Origin: Hyphomicrobiaceae bacterium | GTDB lineage: Bacteria > Pseudomonadota > Alphaproteobacteria > Rhizobiales > Hyphomicrobiaceae | Direction: 5' to 3' | Length of the DNA: 64,000 nucleotides | Assembly (NCBI GenBank): GCA_041397645.1 | Contig: JAWKWE010000004.1 | Coordinates: forward strand, 1,550,001-1,614,000 | Part shown: positions 18,625 through 27,436 of the stretch, piece after piece | Position numbering within the stretch: the first letter of the stretch is position 1 | How the letters are laid out: each line of letters starts with the position of its first letter | The notes under the pieces: model-generated | Database searches by the model: none | What the model saw: only the letters and a program-made list of their open reading frames with translations | What the model was told of the DNA's origin: nothing | Position numbers and translations under genes: made by a program

Positions 18625-20231
18625 AGCGGTTCGCTGAGCTGTTCACGCAACTTGATCAAACCGCCAGTACGAACCGCAAGGTCGAGGCGCTGGCATGTTA
18701 CTTAAGCGATGCTTCCGATGAGGACAAGCTTTGGGCTATTGCGTTGCTTTCAGGGAGACGCCCTCGCCGTGCGGTAACGTCGACGCAACTGCGCGAATGG
18801 TCCGCCGAGGTCGCGGAACTTCCGCTTTGGTTGGTCGATGAAACGTATGCGGTTGTTGGCGATCTTGCCGAAACGATTTCGCTGGTGATGCCCCAGGACG
18901 GTGAGGGTTCTAACCTTCCGCTGGCATATTGGATTGGCGTTCTTCAGCAGCTCCAGCTCAGCGACCCTGCGGACAGACGTCGGCGAATTGTTGAGGCTTG
19001 GCAACAGCTCCAAGGTGTTGAGAGATATCTGTTTAACAAGCTCATAACAGGCAGTTTCCGTGTCGGTGTTTCGCAAAAACTGATGACACGCGCATTGGCA
19101 AAAGCGACCGGATTGCCGGAAACAGAACTCGCCCATCGGATCATGGGGCAGTGGACACCTGCTACCACCACGTTCGAGCAGCTCATCTCGAAAGCCGACA
19201 CCCAAAGCGATCGTTCGAAGCCGTACCCTTTCTTTCTTGCCTATCCGTTGGAAGGAGAGCTTGCCGCTCTCGGGGAGCCCTCGGAGTGGTCGGCGGAGTA
19301 CAAGTGGGATGGGATTCGCGGGCAGGTCGTGGTGCGTGGAGGAGAAACCTTCGTCTGGTCACGTGGCGAAGAACTGGTCACGGACGTATTTCCGGAATTT
19401 AAAGATGCGGCGACATATTTAGCCGACGGCGTCGTGATTGACGGCGAGATTCTCGCGTGGCGTGACGGCGCTCCACTTTCGTTCAACGCTCTTCAAACGA
19501 GGCTCGGCCGCAAGAAGGTTAGCGCCAAGCATCTGCGTGATGCTCCTGTTGCCATGGTGGCCTATGACCTGTTGGAGTGGCGGGGCGCTGATATACGCCA
19601 GCAGCCCTTTCTGGAACGCCGGCGGGCGCTTTGTAATGTCGTATCGGAGTTGCCAGAATGGGCTTGCGTGAAACTATCACCGCTTATCCAGTTCAGCGAT
19701 TGGCGCACATTGGCCGATGAACGTGAGAACGCGCGTCGTAATTCCAGTGAGGGGCTCATGTTGAAGCGCAACGACAGCCCATACCGCGTTGGCCGGCGGA
19801 AGGGCGACTGGTGGAAGTGGAAAGTCGATCCCCTCACTATCGATGCTGTTCTTATATACGCCGAAGCGGGCCACGGGCGACGCGCCAATCTCTATACAGA
19901 CTTCACCTTTGCCGTGTGGAACGAAACCGGCGAACTCGTGCCTTTCACGAAAGCTTATTCAGGGCTGACTGATGCCGAGTTTCGAGAAATCACCTCTTGG
20001 GTAAGGCGCAATACACTGGAAAGGTTCGGCCCAGTGCGACGGGTGCGGCCTCAGCACGTTTTTGAGATAGCGTTCGAGGGCATTCGTGAGAGCTCGCGTC
20101 ACAAATCCAGTGTTGCGCTCCGCTTTCCCCGTATGAAGCGATGGCGGCGCGACAAGCTTGCGGAGGAAGCAAATTCTCTGGCGGATCTGAAGGCGATGCT
20201 TCCCGTCGAGGCTGCGCTAGAGCTACGCTAG
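18621..20231 (+). CDS. ATP-dependent DNA ligase of the exonuclease-linked family
   Basis: A 536-residue ligase. Residues 1-190 form the helical DNA-binding domain; the adenylation domain carries motif I EYKWDGIRGQ with the AMP-accepting lysine K228, followed by WSRGEE, a DGEILAW block and GLMLKRNDSPYRVGRRKGDWWKWK (motifs IV-V). An OB-fold domain closes the protein. The start ATG overlaps the exonuclease stop. In many bacteria the unit also contains a Lhr-type helicase and a PdeM-like phosphoesterase; neither follows here, as the next gene is a convergent LssY_C gene. Confidence 0.92.
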   Translation: MKRFAELFTQLDQTASTNRKVEALACYLSDASDEDKLWAIALLSGRRPRRAVTSTQLREWSAEVAELPLWLVDETYAVVGDLAETISLVMPQDGEGSNLPLAYWIGVLQQLQLSDPADRRRRIVEAWQQLQGVERYLFNKLITGSFRVGVSQKLMTRALAKATGLPETELAHRIMGQWTPATTTFEQLISKADTQSDRSKPYPFFLAYPLEGELAALGEPSEWSAEYKWDGIRGQVVVRGGETFVWSRGEELVTDVFPEFKDAATYLADGVVIDGEILAWRDGAPLSFNALQTRLGRKKVSAKHLRDAPVAMVAYDLLEWRGADIRQQPFLERRRALCNVVSELPEWACVKLSPLIQFSDWRTLADERENARRNSSEGLMLKRNDSPYRVGRRKGDWWKWKVDPLTIDAVLIYAEAGHGRRANLYTDFTFAVWNETGELVPFTKAYSGLTDAEFREITSWVRRNTLERFGPVRRVRPQHVFEIAFEGIRESSRHKSSVALRFPRMKRWRRDKLAEEANSLADLKAMLPVEAALELR

Positions 20232-20247
20232 AGACGATTTCATCCTA

Positions 20248-21069
20248 TCAGGTGCGGAGGTCCGCAACCCAGATCATTCCGTCGGTGAGGTAGCGGTTGA
20301 CGTGCCCAATGGACAGGCGCTCTCCCGGAAGATGCTCTCGGATGTCGGCAATGGTGTTGAAACGCTTAAGTTCACCGATGATGAAGTCGCGCTCTTCGTT
20401 CGTGTCGGCGTCAGTTGCGTGGGTGATCTGAAAGCTCAACCGGGTCAATGAGAATCCGGTATCTTTCGTGCCGGCTCCCACCCACAGCACTCTTTCATCG
20501 TCGGCGGGCCGAGGCTCGTCATGCCAATACGCGGGTGTGTCAATGGTCTGCTCGGCACGTTCTATGGGTAGCGCCCAAAAGCGAACGTGATGTCGTTTGC
20601 GCGGGCTATCGTCAATTGCCTTCTGGAAGCCGAAGTCCTGGCCGCGTCCAAAGAGGTAGAGCGTACTGAAGGGCGCCGCTGGGTAGGGTTTGTTGAGAAC
20701 GAATGCGCGGACCATCCGCCATGAGCTCGAAAGGCTAAGCGCATCGGCTTGCGTCCAGCCGGCCGTTGCGAAGGCGCTTCGAAGTTGGTGCGCGGTACCG
20801 ATGAGTGTGAGATTGACGGGATCACCGGGCAGGCCATCACCGGTGGTCGTGTAACTGGGTACGTGCCCTCTCTGCAGGATTCGGAGGCCGATGCGAACGG
20901 CGCGGGGGAGTATCACATATGCTGAGATGCCGTACGTGGCGGCTACGGCAAGGCCTAACGGAAGACGGTTGTCCACATCTTCGAATATGACAAAGACTAT
21001 AAGCCATACCGTTACGACGCCCAACGCGAAGACTAGGAGACGCTGAATGAAAATCTTAAGCCACTTCAT
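20248..21069 (-). CDS. LssY_C-domain membrane protein
   Basis: A 273-residue protein with two N-terminal membrane helices (FIQRLLVFALGVVTVWLIVF and a second near residues 38-55). A soluble LssY C-terminal-type domain follows, recognisable by LIGTAHQLRSAFATAGW, PAAPFSTLYLFGRGQDFGFQK and HHVRFWALP. The ATG at 21069 puts a basic residue and the first helix at the N-terminus. The domain occurs in membrane proteins near PAP2 phosphatases, but its activity is not known. It converges on the DNA ligase gene with 16 bp between them. Confidence 0.8.
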   Translation of the reverse strand: MKWLKIFIQRLLVFALGVVTVWLIVFVIFEDVDNRLPLGLAVAATYGISAYVILPRAVRIGLRILQRGHVPSYTTTGDGLPGDPVNLTLIGTAHQLRSAFATAGWTQADALSLSSSWRMVRAFVLNKPYPAAPFSTLYLFGRGQDFGFQKAIDDSPRKRHHVRFWALPIERAEQTIDTPAYWHDEPRPADDERVLWVGAGTKDTGFSLTRLSFQITHATDADTNEERDFIIGELKRFNTIADIREHLPGERLSIGHVNRYLTDGMIWVADLRT

Positions 21070-21330
21070 GGTGCGCACTCCCCCTTGACGCAGTGTCACC
21101 CGTTGCCGCTCCTGAGATGGGCAGCCCTGTGGCGATATTCGTGACGTGAAGGTTGCTTCAGGCGACGCTAACTGAGGAGTTTACCTTGGAATAGGCCGCT
21201 TTCAACGTCCTTTGATGGTCGGCTAAGGACGGATGACCAACACCTTTCGAAGTCTGAAGTCCGCTAGGGGGTCTCCGTAAGCAGCTTAATCAGCTATATT
21301 CTCTGCGATTCGAATAGCGGAGGCTGAGCA

Positions 21331-21513
21331 ATGAGTTTATGGGCCGTTGCAGGTATTGCCGCGTTGGCGCTTTGCATTCTGGGCGTACTGGGCAAAATTT
21401 CGTTTGCAAAACGGAGCTTCGACGAGAGAAGCGATGCAACGAAACTTGTGTTCTCCGCGAATCGTCGTCGGCGAGCCGCAGGAGGTATCTCGCGGGTTAT
21501 ACGCGAAGACTGA
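21331..21513 (+). CDS. Small hypothetical membrane protein
   Basis: A 60-residue frame with GGAGG ten bases before its ATG. It encodes one N-terminal hydrophobic helix (WAVAGIAALALCILGVLG) and a basic tail (NRRRRAAGG). The ribosome site and helix make it plausible, but there is no family support. It is alone in a gene-poor stretch. Confidence 0.4.
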   Translation: MSLWAVAGIAALALCILGVLGKISFAKRSFDERSDATKLVFSANRRRRAAGGISRVIRED

Positions 21514-22229
21514 CTACCGCCGACTTACCGAGGTCACACCAAAAGCGCCCCAATAGCCGGAGCATCCCCGTCGAGGCACAGTTAGGTCTAGTCCTAAGTT
21601 GAGTGCAATTAGACGTCTCGCCAACGGAGCGCGGCCAAGAGTAAAATTATCCCGCAGGTCGCTTCGACGATCATCGGCATGCTGAATAATTTTTTGGCTT
21701 GGATCGGGGTCTGTGCGGTGCCGTTGGCGCTGCGCGTCGACTATCATCTCGGCCGACTTGGCTACGGAGCAGAATTGTCCATATTGCGCTATCCTACTTC
21801 TATCGGTCTGAAGCCGGGCATTCGTCAACTACGTATTGCGTAGTTGTTTGCTCCTTACCGCGCAGCATCGCAGGAAGCTTACCGAGCGCTACTCCATTTC
21901 AATAGACTGCCGCTATCGGTCGGGATGATGGAGACAAACATGACCCCATTTTCCGACACATGCGCTCGGGCCTTGCCCATTGCCTCACTCTTCTCCTGGT
22001 AACAAACATGGTTACGGCCATCATCGATGTGGTCGACACCGTTCGCTTCCTAAGGGGCGGGAGACGGCCTCATTGCCGCTGGACCCGAAGTATGAGGGAC
22101 GAAGGAAAGTGCGAGCAGACCCAGGCATGAGCTGCGCTCTCGTATTTTTGATAATATTCCCGCCCTTTCGTAGCCACAGAGCGATATAATTTTAGGCCTT
22201 ACATACCGCTTTTTATGCAGAGGTGGAAC
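21514..22229. other. Gene-poor region
   Basis: About 715 bp without a convincing gene. One short plus-strand frame at 21679-21843 encodes a hydrophobic start (MLNNFLAWIGVCAVPLAL) but has no clear ribosome site. Base composition looks more AT-rich than the neighbours by eye. A TATAAT at 22185-22190 lies upstream of the CBS gene but lacks a matching -35. Confidence 0.4.
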
Positions 22230-22664
22230 ATGAAGGTTGCGAGTATATTGAAGTCCAAAGGCGGGCGCGTAATGACAGTGCTGCCGGATGAAACCGTCCA
22301 ACACGCTGCAGCAAAATTACGACTCGAAGGTGTTGGTGCGCTGATTGTCAGTCGAGATGGGATGACCCTGGATGGCATGCTCACCGAGCGTGATGTAACC
22401 AAGGCTTTTGCCGTGTACGGTACCGAGCTCGCAAGCAAGCATGTTCGAGATATAATGGAAACCGGCGTGGTGACTTGTGGTCCTGAGGATGGGATTGGAG
22501 ACGTTGCGGTTTTGATGACCAACCGTCGTCTCCGGCATCTACCTGTTGTTGACGGTGCACGGCTCGTCGGCGTCGTGAGCGTTGGCGACATTCTCAAGCA
22601 TCGGTTGGATGAAGTCGAGCTTGAAGCAAGAGTCATGTATGACTTTTCTATAGCGAGGGGCTGA
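22230..22664 (+). CDS. CBS-domain protein (paired CBS)
   Basis: A 144-residue protein made almost entirely of two CBS motifs. The first is around ETVQHAAAKLRLEGVGALIVS, and the second ends in RLRHLPVVDGARLVGVVSVGDILKHRL. Such free-standing CBS pairs bind adenine nucleotides and act as energy sensors for partner proteins. The ATG at 22230 follows GAGGTGG and starts directly with the MKVASIL family N-terminus. No partner is obvious nearby. Confidence 0.88.
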   Translation: MKVASILKSKGGRVMTVLPDETVQHAAAKLRLEGVGALIVSRDGMTLDGMLTERDVTKAFAVYGTELASKHVRDIMETGVVTCGPEDGIGDVAVLMTNRRLRHLPVVDGARLVGVVSVGDILKHRLDEVELEARVMYDFSIARG

Positions 22665-22796
22665 ACAACCGCTCCATCACGCTTACAGTACGAGATATAT
22701 GATCGCATCGGTCATCGATGATGCTGGGAATGCGCAGGAATGATGCGTTCAAGCGCTGATGCCACGACTCCTGGCGAGGCGGACTTGTGCGCTTGT

Positions 22797-24137
22797 TTAC
22801 TGTCCTGCGCCTCTTCCACACCACCAGTCGTCCAGCCTCATGGCAGCCATTGCCACCTTGGCGGCGACCGAGCGTAGTGGCTCAGGAGGTATTGGAAGTG
22901 ATCGCCGATTGACGAACCAGAGGTCGGCGATATCGGTTTTCTTGTCCAGAACCAGATCACGGATAATGCGACCGTTCATTTGGGTCATCGCGACGCCATG
23001 TCCGGTGCAGCCGAGAGCGTAGATCGCTCCGCCGCCGTCGAGTGTTCCCACTTGCGGGGTTGAATCCGAAGTGACGGAAAATGCCCCGCCCCAGCGGTAG
23101 TCGATCCCGATGCTTCGAAGCGCTGGGAAGGTCGACCCTATGAACCTTTCAAGATGCGTCCAAGCTTTCTGATTGGCGTCGTTATTCATATTGCCAGCAA
23201 AGGGCACGAGTCCTGGACCACCGCCAACGAGCAATCGCCCGTCCGGCGTCAAGCGATAGAAATGCATAAAATTTCGGCCGTCTTCGACGCCTTCTCGTCC
23301 CGCCCACCCGAGTGCCGCGCGCTGTTCTTCAGAAAGTTTGGCGGTTACGATGATATAGGCAAAGGCAGGCAACTGTTTGGATGCGAGGCCCGGCATTAGG
23401 TGCGTATAGCCGTTTAATGCGTAAACGACGCGATCAGCCACCACCGAACCATTGTTAGTCGTGATCCGATACCGACCCGCATCGCGTTGCACACCGGTAA
23501 CTCTCGTCTTCTCGTAAATCGACGCACCGCTCTTGATAGCCAATCCTCGCAAGGCATCGGCCCATTTGATGGGATTGATCAGCCCACAATGCGGCTCGTA
23601 ACATGCGCCCAGAAACGTATTGGACCGGACACGCGCCTGCGTCTCGTCGCGGTCCAGCCAACGAAAGCCGTCGATACCGAGAGATTGGAAAAATTCGATC
23701 TCTTTCCGGATGCGCGTCACATAAGATGGAGACGTGGCAACTTTTAAGAATCCGCTGCGCTCGTAGTCGCAATCCAAACCATGCTCTCTCAGCATGGCTT
23801 CCAACGTCGTTATGGCGCGCTCCATGTAAGCATGCGCCTCGCGTACGGCTCCTTTTCCATGCAAGGCTTTCATGAGGCCAGCTGAAGCCCCGAACAGCGT
23901 CATAACGAAGCCTGCGTTACGACCGCTGGCACCGAACGCCGTGGTTTCGGCTTCAAGCACCGTGACGCTGAGGCTTGGGTCGGCGCTTTTTAGATGATAG
24001 GCGGCGGAAAGACCCGTGTAGCCTCCGCCAATGATGGCCACGTCGGTTTTGATATCGGAACGAAGCGGCGGTGCGATCTCTCGCTCCGGCCGGGTTGCCA
24101 ACCAGTAATTGCTCGAACCGTCGGCAAAATTGCCCAT
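22797..24137 (-). CDS. FAD-dependent amine/amino-acid oxidoreductase (DAO family, PuuB-like)
   Basis: A 446-residue flavoprotein with a DVAIIGGGYTGLSAAYHL FAD-binding motif near residue 35, a TTAFGASGRNAGFV segment typical of gamma-glutamylputrescine oxidase-like members, and a C-terminal YALGCTGHGVAMTQMNG block that closes over the flavin. It probably oxidises a secondary amine or amino acid. I use the ATG at 24137, preceded by AAGGAAGTCGCT; the longer frame to 24197 adds a basic non-homologous extension. The next gene upstream, a hydrolase, has the same orientation, but about 95 bp separate them. Confidence 0.88.
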   Translation of the reverse strand: MGNFADGSSNYWLATRPEREIAPPLRSDIKTDVAIIGGGYTGLSAAYHLKSADPSLSVTVLEAETTAFGASGRNAGFVMTLFGASAGLMKALHGKGAVREAHAYMERAITTLEAMLREHGLDCDYERSGFLKVATSPSYVTRIRKEIEFFQSLGIDGFRWLDRDETQARVRSNTFLGACYEPHCGLINPIKWADALRGLAIKSGASIYEKTRVTGVQRDAGRYRITTNNGSVVADRVVYALNGYTHLMPGLASKQLPAFAYIIVTAKLSEEQRAALGWAGREGVEDGRNFMHFYRLTPDGRLLVGGGPGLVPFAGNMNNDANQKAWTHLERFIGSTFPALRSIGIDYRWGGAFSVTSDSTPQVGTLDGGGAIYALGCTGHGVAMTQMNGRIIRDLVLDKKTDIADLWFVNRRSLPIPPEPLRSVAAKVAMAAMRLDDWWCGRGAGQ

Positions 24138-24231
24138 AGCGACTTCCTTTGTAGACGCCCGTCCGTCGCGACGTCTTCGATTACCACACAGTTTCAACCG
24201 ATCAAGCCATCAGACATGAGCGGGCTTGCCG

Positions 24232-25134
24232 TTATGCTGCCATCGGCAGGGCCGCGCCGGATTTGGTGGCGCAAGCTGAAGTCAGGCTGGAAGCGATCTT
24301 GCTGATGAAATTTCGGGTCTGCTCGACGACCACGTGACGTTGCTTGTCGAGCGTGACCATGTGGAAGCTGTCCTCCAGCACCACGAGATCGGCCGAGCCC
24401 CGCAACTTCTCCATAATGTAAGTCGCGTTGTTCAGATCCGCGTAGTCATCCTGGCGGGAATGAATAACGAGTGTCGGCTGTTGAACCTCAGGTAGACACT
24501 TCCTGACAGCTGCGGACAGTCGGCGGTGTTCCAGCACCATTGCACCGGGCGTGCCGACCGTCCCGAAGTCCGATCCATCGGATGCTGCCAGAGCAGCCTG
24601 CACAAAGGAGCGAACGCGCGGGCACTTGATGCCGAGCGACGGCGCGTCCGGGAACTCCATCAAATTGGCGATCCAACGATTGGGGACAAGTGAAAAGAGC
24701 TTCGCATACCACGGCATTGCCCATCCGTTGATCCACAACGTAGGAGAAAACAATGCGACACCCTGCACTTTATCGGGATGATTGGCGGCAAGGCTCAAAC
24801 CGATGATGCTTCCCAGGCAAAGGCCGCCGACAATGACCGTGTCGCATTCTTCGCGCAGCGCATCGAGTGCGGCTTCGGCGCTGAGATACCAATCTTTCCA
24901 GTTTGTTTTCACGATGTCTTGGCGGCTGCCTCCGTGTCCGGCGAGCTGCGGGCAATGGACCGTATAGCCAGCCCGGCCGAGTCCCGTTGCTACGAAGCGC
25001 ATCTCGGCGGGGGTTCCACACAGACCATGGATCAATAGGACTCCGATCTTTCCGCCGGCAATGCGGTGTGTGTAGTGTCCAGACGTTCTGTCCTTCCCAA
25101 CATCAGTCGTCGTTGCTTTCAGTTCGGAAGTCAT
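24232..25134 (-). CDS. Alpha/beta hydrolase with Cys at the nucleophile position
   Basis: A 300-residue hydrolase of the carboxylesterase/monoglyceride-lipase type. It has an oxyanion segment LLIHGLCGTPAEM (near residue 33), a nucleophile elbow reading G104-L-C106-L-G108, an acid in HSRQDD (D229/D230) and H258 in EDSFHM. The elbow codon is TGC, so cysteine replaces the usual serine. Cysteine nucleophiles occur in dienelactone hydrolase-type enzymes, so activity is still possible. The gene is divergent from the acyl-carrier-like gene and may share a promoter region with it; a role in acyl or lipid chemistry is inferred from that context. Confidence 0.85.
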   Translation of the reverse strand: MTSELKATTTDVGKDRTSGHYTHRIAGGKIGVLLIHGLCGTPAEMRFVATGLGRAGYTVHCPQLAGHGGSRQDIVKTNWKDWYLSAEAALDALREECDTVIVGGLCLGSIIGLSLAANHPDKVQGVALFSPTLWINGWAMPWYAKLFSLVPNRWIANLMEFPDAPSLGIKCPRVRSFVQAALAASDGSDFGTVGTPGAMVLEHRRLSAAVRKCLPEVQQPTLVIHSRQDDYADLNNATYIMEKLRGSADLVVLEDSFHMVTLDKQRHVVVEQTRNFISKIASSLTSACATKSGAALPMAA

Positions 25135-25456
25135 GGCCTGTTCTCCCTTTCCATGAGCGTCGCAAAGATTGTCTAGGCCCGCGGGGAGGGCCGATCTGTT
25201 CCTTGCGCAACAGGACGTCGTAGGGAATGGACCCTGCCTATCAGCGTTCCGCGGACTACTAATTCAAGGACGTCCGCTCAAGGGCTGGGCGGATAGACAT
25301 CGAACACACGATGTCCCCAAAGCACCAATTGTCAGGGTTGAATCTCACCACAAGGGACGGCATCGCTGGCTTGTCTCGCAAGTAACAGCGATTGCCATGA
25401 GTTCACGCTACGCCGACAGCAACATCTGAACCTGCAAATGCGACGGAGGTTGTTCC
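25135..25456. other. Divergent intergenic region of the hydrolase / carrier locus
   Basis: About 320 bp between the divergent hydrolase and acyl-carrier-like genes. It must contain at least one promoter for each side. I see no long inverted repeat or recognisable operator, and no believable small gene. Confidence 0.35.
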
Positions 25457-25768
25457 ATGGAAGAATTGGCGCCGGGAGTGATTGCCATTCTCAAGAAATA
25501 TGTCGGTGATCCGTCTGCATTTATTGGATGCCGCACGTCGCTCACCGAGCTTGAAATCGATCATTTAGATATTCCGATGGTCCTGCTCGACATTGCCGAC
25601 CGCTTCGAAATTGAAATCCCTGCCTCGGAGATTGGTGTGTCGGCGACAGTCTCTGGGCTCGTCGGAGCGGTGGCTTCACACCTTCAAGTGAAAGCCTCGC
25701 CGCGTGCCCCACGGACATTGCGTCCAAAGCGTTCCTGGGTGTCGACCGTCGCCGAGGCCCGGCACTAG
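25457..25768 (+). CDS. Acyl-carrier-protein-like protein lacking the phosphopantetheine serine
   Basis: A 103-residue protein whose first 75 residues fit the four-helix acyl carrier fold; LTELEIDHLDIPMVLLDIA and DRFEIEIPASE match helix II and the loop after it. The DSL motif that carries 4'-phosphopantetheine reads D35-H36-L37 (codons GAT CAT TTA), so the prosthetic group cannot attach there. A basic tail rich in Arg, Pro and Lys follows. It may be a structural or regulatory carrier mimic that works with the desaturase encoded 60 bp downstream. The ATG follows GGAGG. Confidence 0.72.
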   Translation: MEELAPGVIAILKKYVGDPSAFIGCRTSLTELEIDHLDIPMVLLDIADRFEIEIPASEIGVSATVSGLVGAVASHLQVKASPRAPRTLRPKRSWVSTVAEARH

Positions 25769-25828
25769 TGCCGAGACTTCGAGACCTGAAATTCAACGTT
25801 TCCACACTTGACCTTTGGAGAGCAAGTT

Positions 25829-27352
25829 ATGGCCAACGAACTGATCGAATCGCACAACGTCAATGCTCCTTTGACATTTCAAAGGAGCGGCGTTTTTGAA
25901 CGGGTTTACAAGTTCTGCAACGGACTTCTGACAACTTTCGCAACTGTGATCTCCGGTTACTTTATCCTCGCGGCAGGTTCACTTTACTGGCTGGTGGCCG
26001 CTGCAGGCGCGATCGGTTCCAAAATATTTCCGCGCGCGATTATAGAACGTCGCCCTCTCGCTTGGCTTGCCGGCTCGGTGGCGCTCACCTCCTTGCTCTC
26101 TCAGGGTGCTTCCGGCTTCTTCCCCGACTATTCCAATCCACACCAGGTTGTTCTGGAACTTTGCTTCTGGTTATCGCTAGGCCTCGTAGCGCGCGCTTAT
26201 CTCCTCTACACCGAATGCGCCGATACCTTCGAGGAACTCGATGGGTCGATTGCAAGCCGCCGGCTTGAAAGGTGGTTCGCGTCGGTTCTGCATCACCCTG
26301 TCGATGCCATCTTTACGCGCGTGTGGGTGGCGAACTCGGTCGTTATGGCGCCGATGACAACACTGTTGATCCTGCCCAATACGATCAATTACTTCGTTAT
26401 CATGGCCTATGCCACGGTGCTGTTATTGAGCCAGTTTCCGCAGGAAATCGTCGAACATCAGAACATCCATACGCGAATATTCTCGCCTAAAATTGGTGCG
26501 CCGAAATGGACAAAAGTGCTGCTCAAGGTTCTTCAGTTCTATTTCGAATACGTCTTCGCGCTGCTGACTGCTCGCGTTCCCGGATTCTATCGTGTGCAGC
26601 ACGTCTACGTGCACCATGTAGAAGACAACGGGCCCCTCGACACCCAAACGACGCTGCCTTATGACCGCACAAGCTTTTTCGATTTCAGCCGCCATGCGTT
26701 TTGGCAGGGTATCGACTTGGTCAGTGGGGCGTTGCTGATCAATTATCTCGTGCGAAAGGGCAAGAAGCGTCAGATACGCGACGTCGTTCGTGGGCTTGCA
26801 ATCTGGTATGCGGCGCTGTTCGCTGTCGCAGTCTTCAATCCCATGGCCGCCGTCTATCTTTTCGTGACGCGCTTCGTTGGCGGCCCCTTCATTACGCTCA
26901 TCACCTTTTATCAGCACGGCCTCGTCGATCCTGATGAAGTCGATGAGGTGCACGGCCATACAATTGACTACGCGGGCCCGGAACATGGAAATCTCGGTTT
27001 CGACTACCATGTCGAGCATCATCTCAAGCCGGCGCGCCACTGGAGTCACTACTATGAGGAGTTCACGCGGGCTGCGGAAACGGGCGATGGTCACCCCGCG
27101 GTCGTGATGCAGAAGGAACAATTCGGACCGCTTGCCCTTGTGGCCGCCTTGTGGCGGAAGGACTATTCCGCAGTCGCTCGCCATGCCCGCTTGCGGGGGA
27201 TCCCAGAAAACGACGAAGCGGCTCTTGCCCATATTGTGAAGGAGCGTGCTTCGCCGATTGGAGGAGCAGTACGCAAAGGGCTGCCGGAGAAAATCGACAC
27301 AGCCATCTCTCGCATCATGGCTGCTGTGCTGCCCAAATCCTTCGCAGTGTGA
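25829..27352 (+). CDS. Membrane fatty-acid desaturase-like protein
   Basis: A 507-residue membrane protein with the three histidine boxes of di-iron desaturases/hydroxylases: H210-x3-H214 (HQNIH), H258-x3-HH (HVYVHH, 258-263) and H394-x2-HH (HVEHH, 394-398), with an extra H363 in YQHGLVD. Membrane helices lie near residues 35-95, 105-125, 170-205 and 325-365. It would insert a double bond or hydroxyl into an acyl or other lipid chain. I use the ATG at 25829 after GGAG; an in-frame earlier start at 25808 is less likely. It is probably cotranscribed with the acyl-carrier-like gene. Confidence 0.85.
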   Translation: MANELIESHNVNAPLTFQRSGVFERVYKFCNGLLTTFATVISGYFILAAGSLYWLVAAAGAIGSKIFPRAIIERRPLAWLAGSVALTSLLSQGASGFFPDYSNPHQVVLELCFWLSLGLVARAYLLYTECADTFEELDGSIASRRLERWFASVLHHPVDAIFTRVWVANSVVMAPMTTLLILPNTINYFVIMAYATVLLLSQFPQEIVEHQNIHTRIFSPKIGAPKWTKVLLKVLQFYFEYVFALLTARVPGFYRVQHVYVHHVEDNGPLDTQTTLPYDRTSFFDFSRHAFWQGIDLVSGALLINYLVRKGKKRQIRDVVRGLAIWYAALFAVAVFNPMAAVYLFVTRFVGGPFITLITFYQHGLVDPDEVDEVHGHTIDYAGPEHGNLGFDYHVEHHLKPARHWSHYYEEFTRAAETGDGHPAVVMQKEQFGPLALVAALWRKDYSAVARHARLRGIPENDEAALAHIVKERASPIGGAVRKGLPEKIDTAISRIMAAVLPKSFAV

Positions 27353-27399
27353 GCTGGGCTGAGGCTACTAACTAACAGCAGCTTCGAGGAAGGGTATCG

Positions 27400-27432
27400 T
27401 CGGCCTTCGCCAGAAAAGATGGCGAGGGCCGA
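27400..27432. terminator. Bidirectional hairpin between convergent genes
   Basis: A 12-pair stem with one G-T pair joins TCGGCCTTCGCC (27400-27411) and GGCGAGGGCCGA (27421-27432) around a nine-base loop. It lies between the convergent desaturase and extensin-like genes, 47 bp after one stop and just before the other, as expected for a shared terminator. Confidence 0.65.
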
Positions 27433-27436
27433 TCGG

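Noticed and set aside
21679..21843. 54-codon hydrophobic frame
   Set aside because: No ribosome site and no recognisable family; noted only as part of a gene-poor region.
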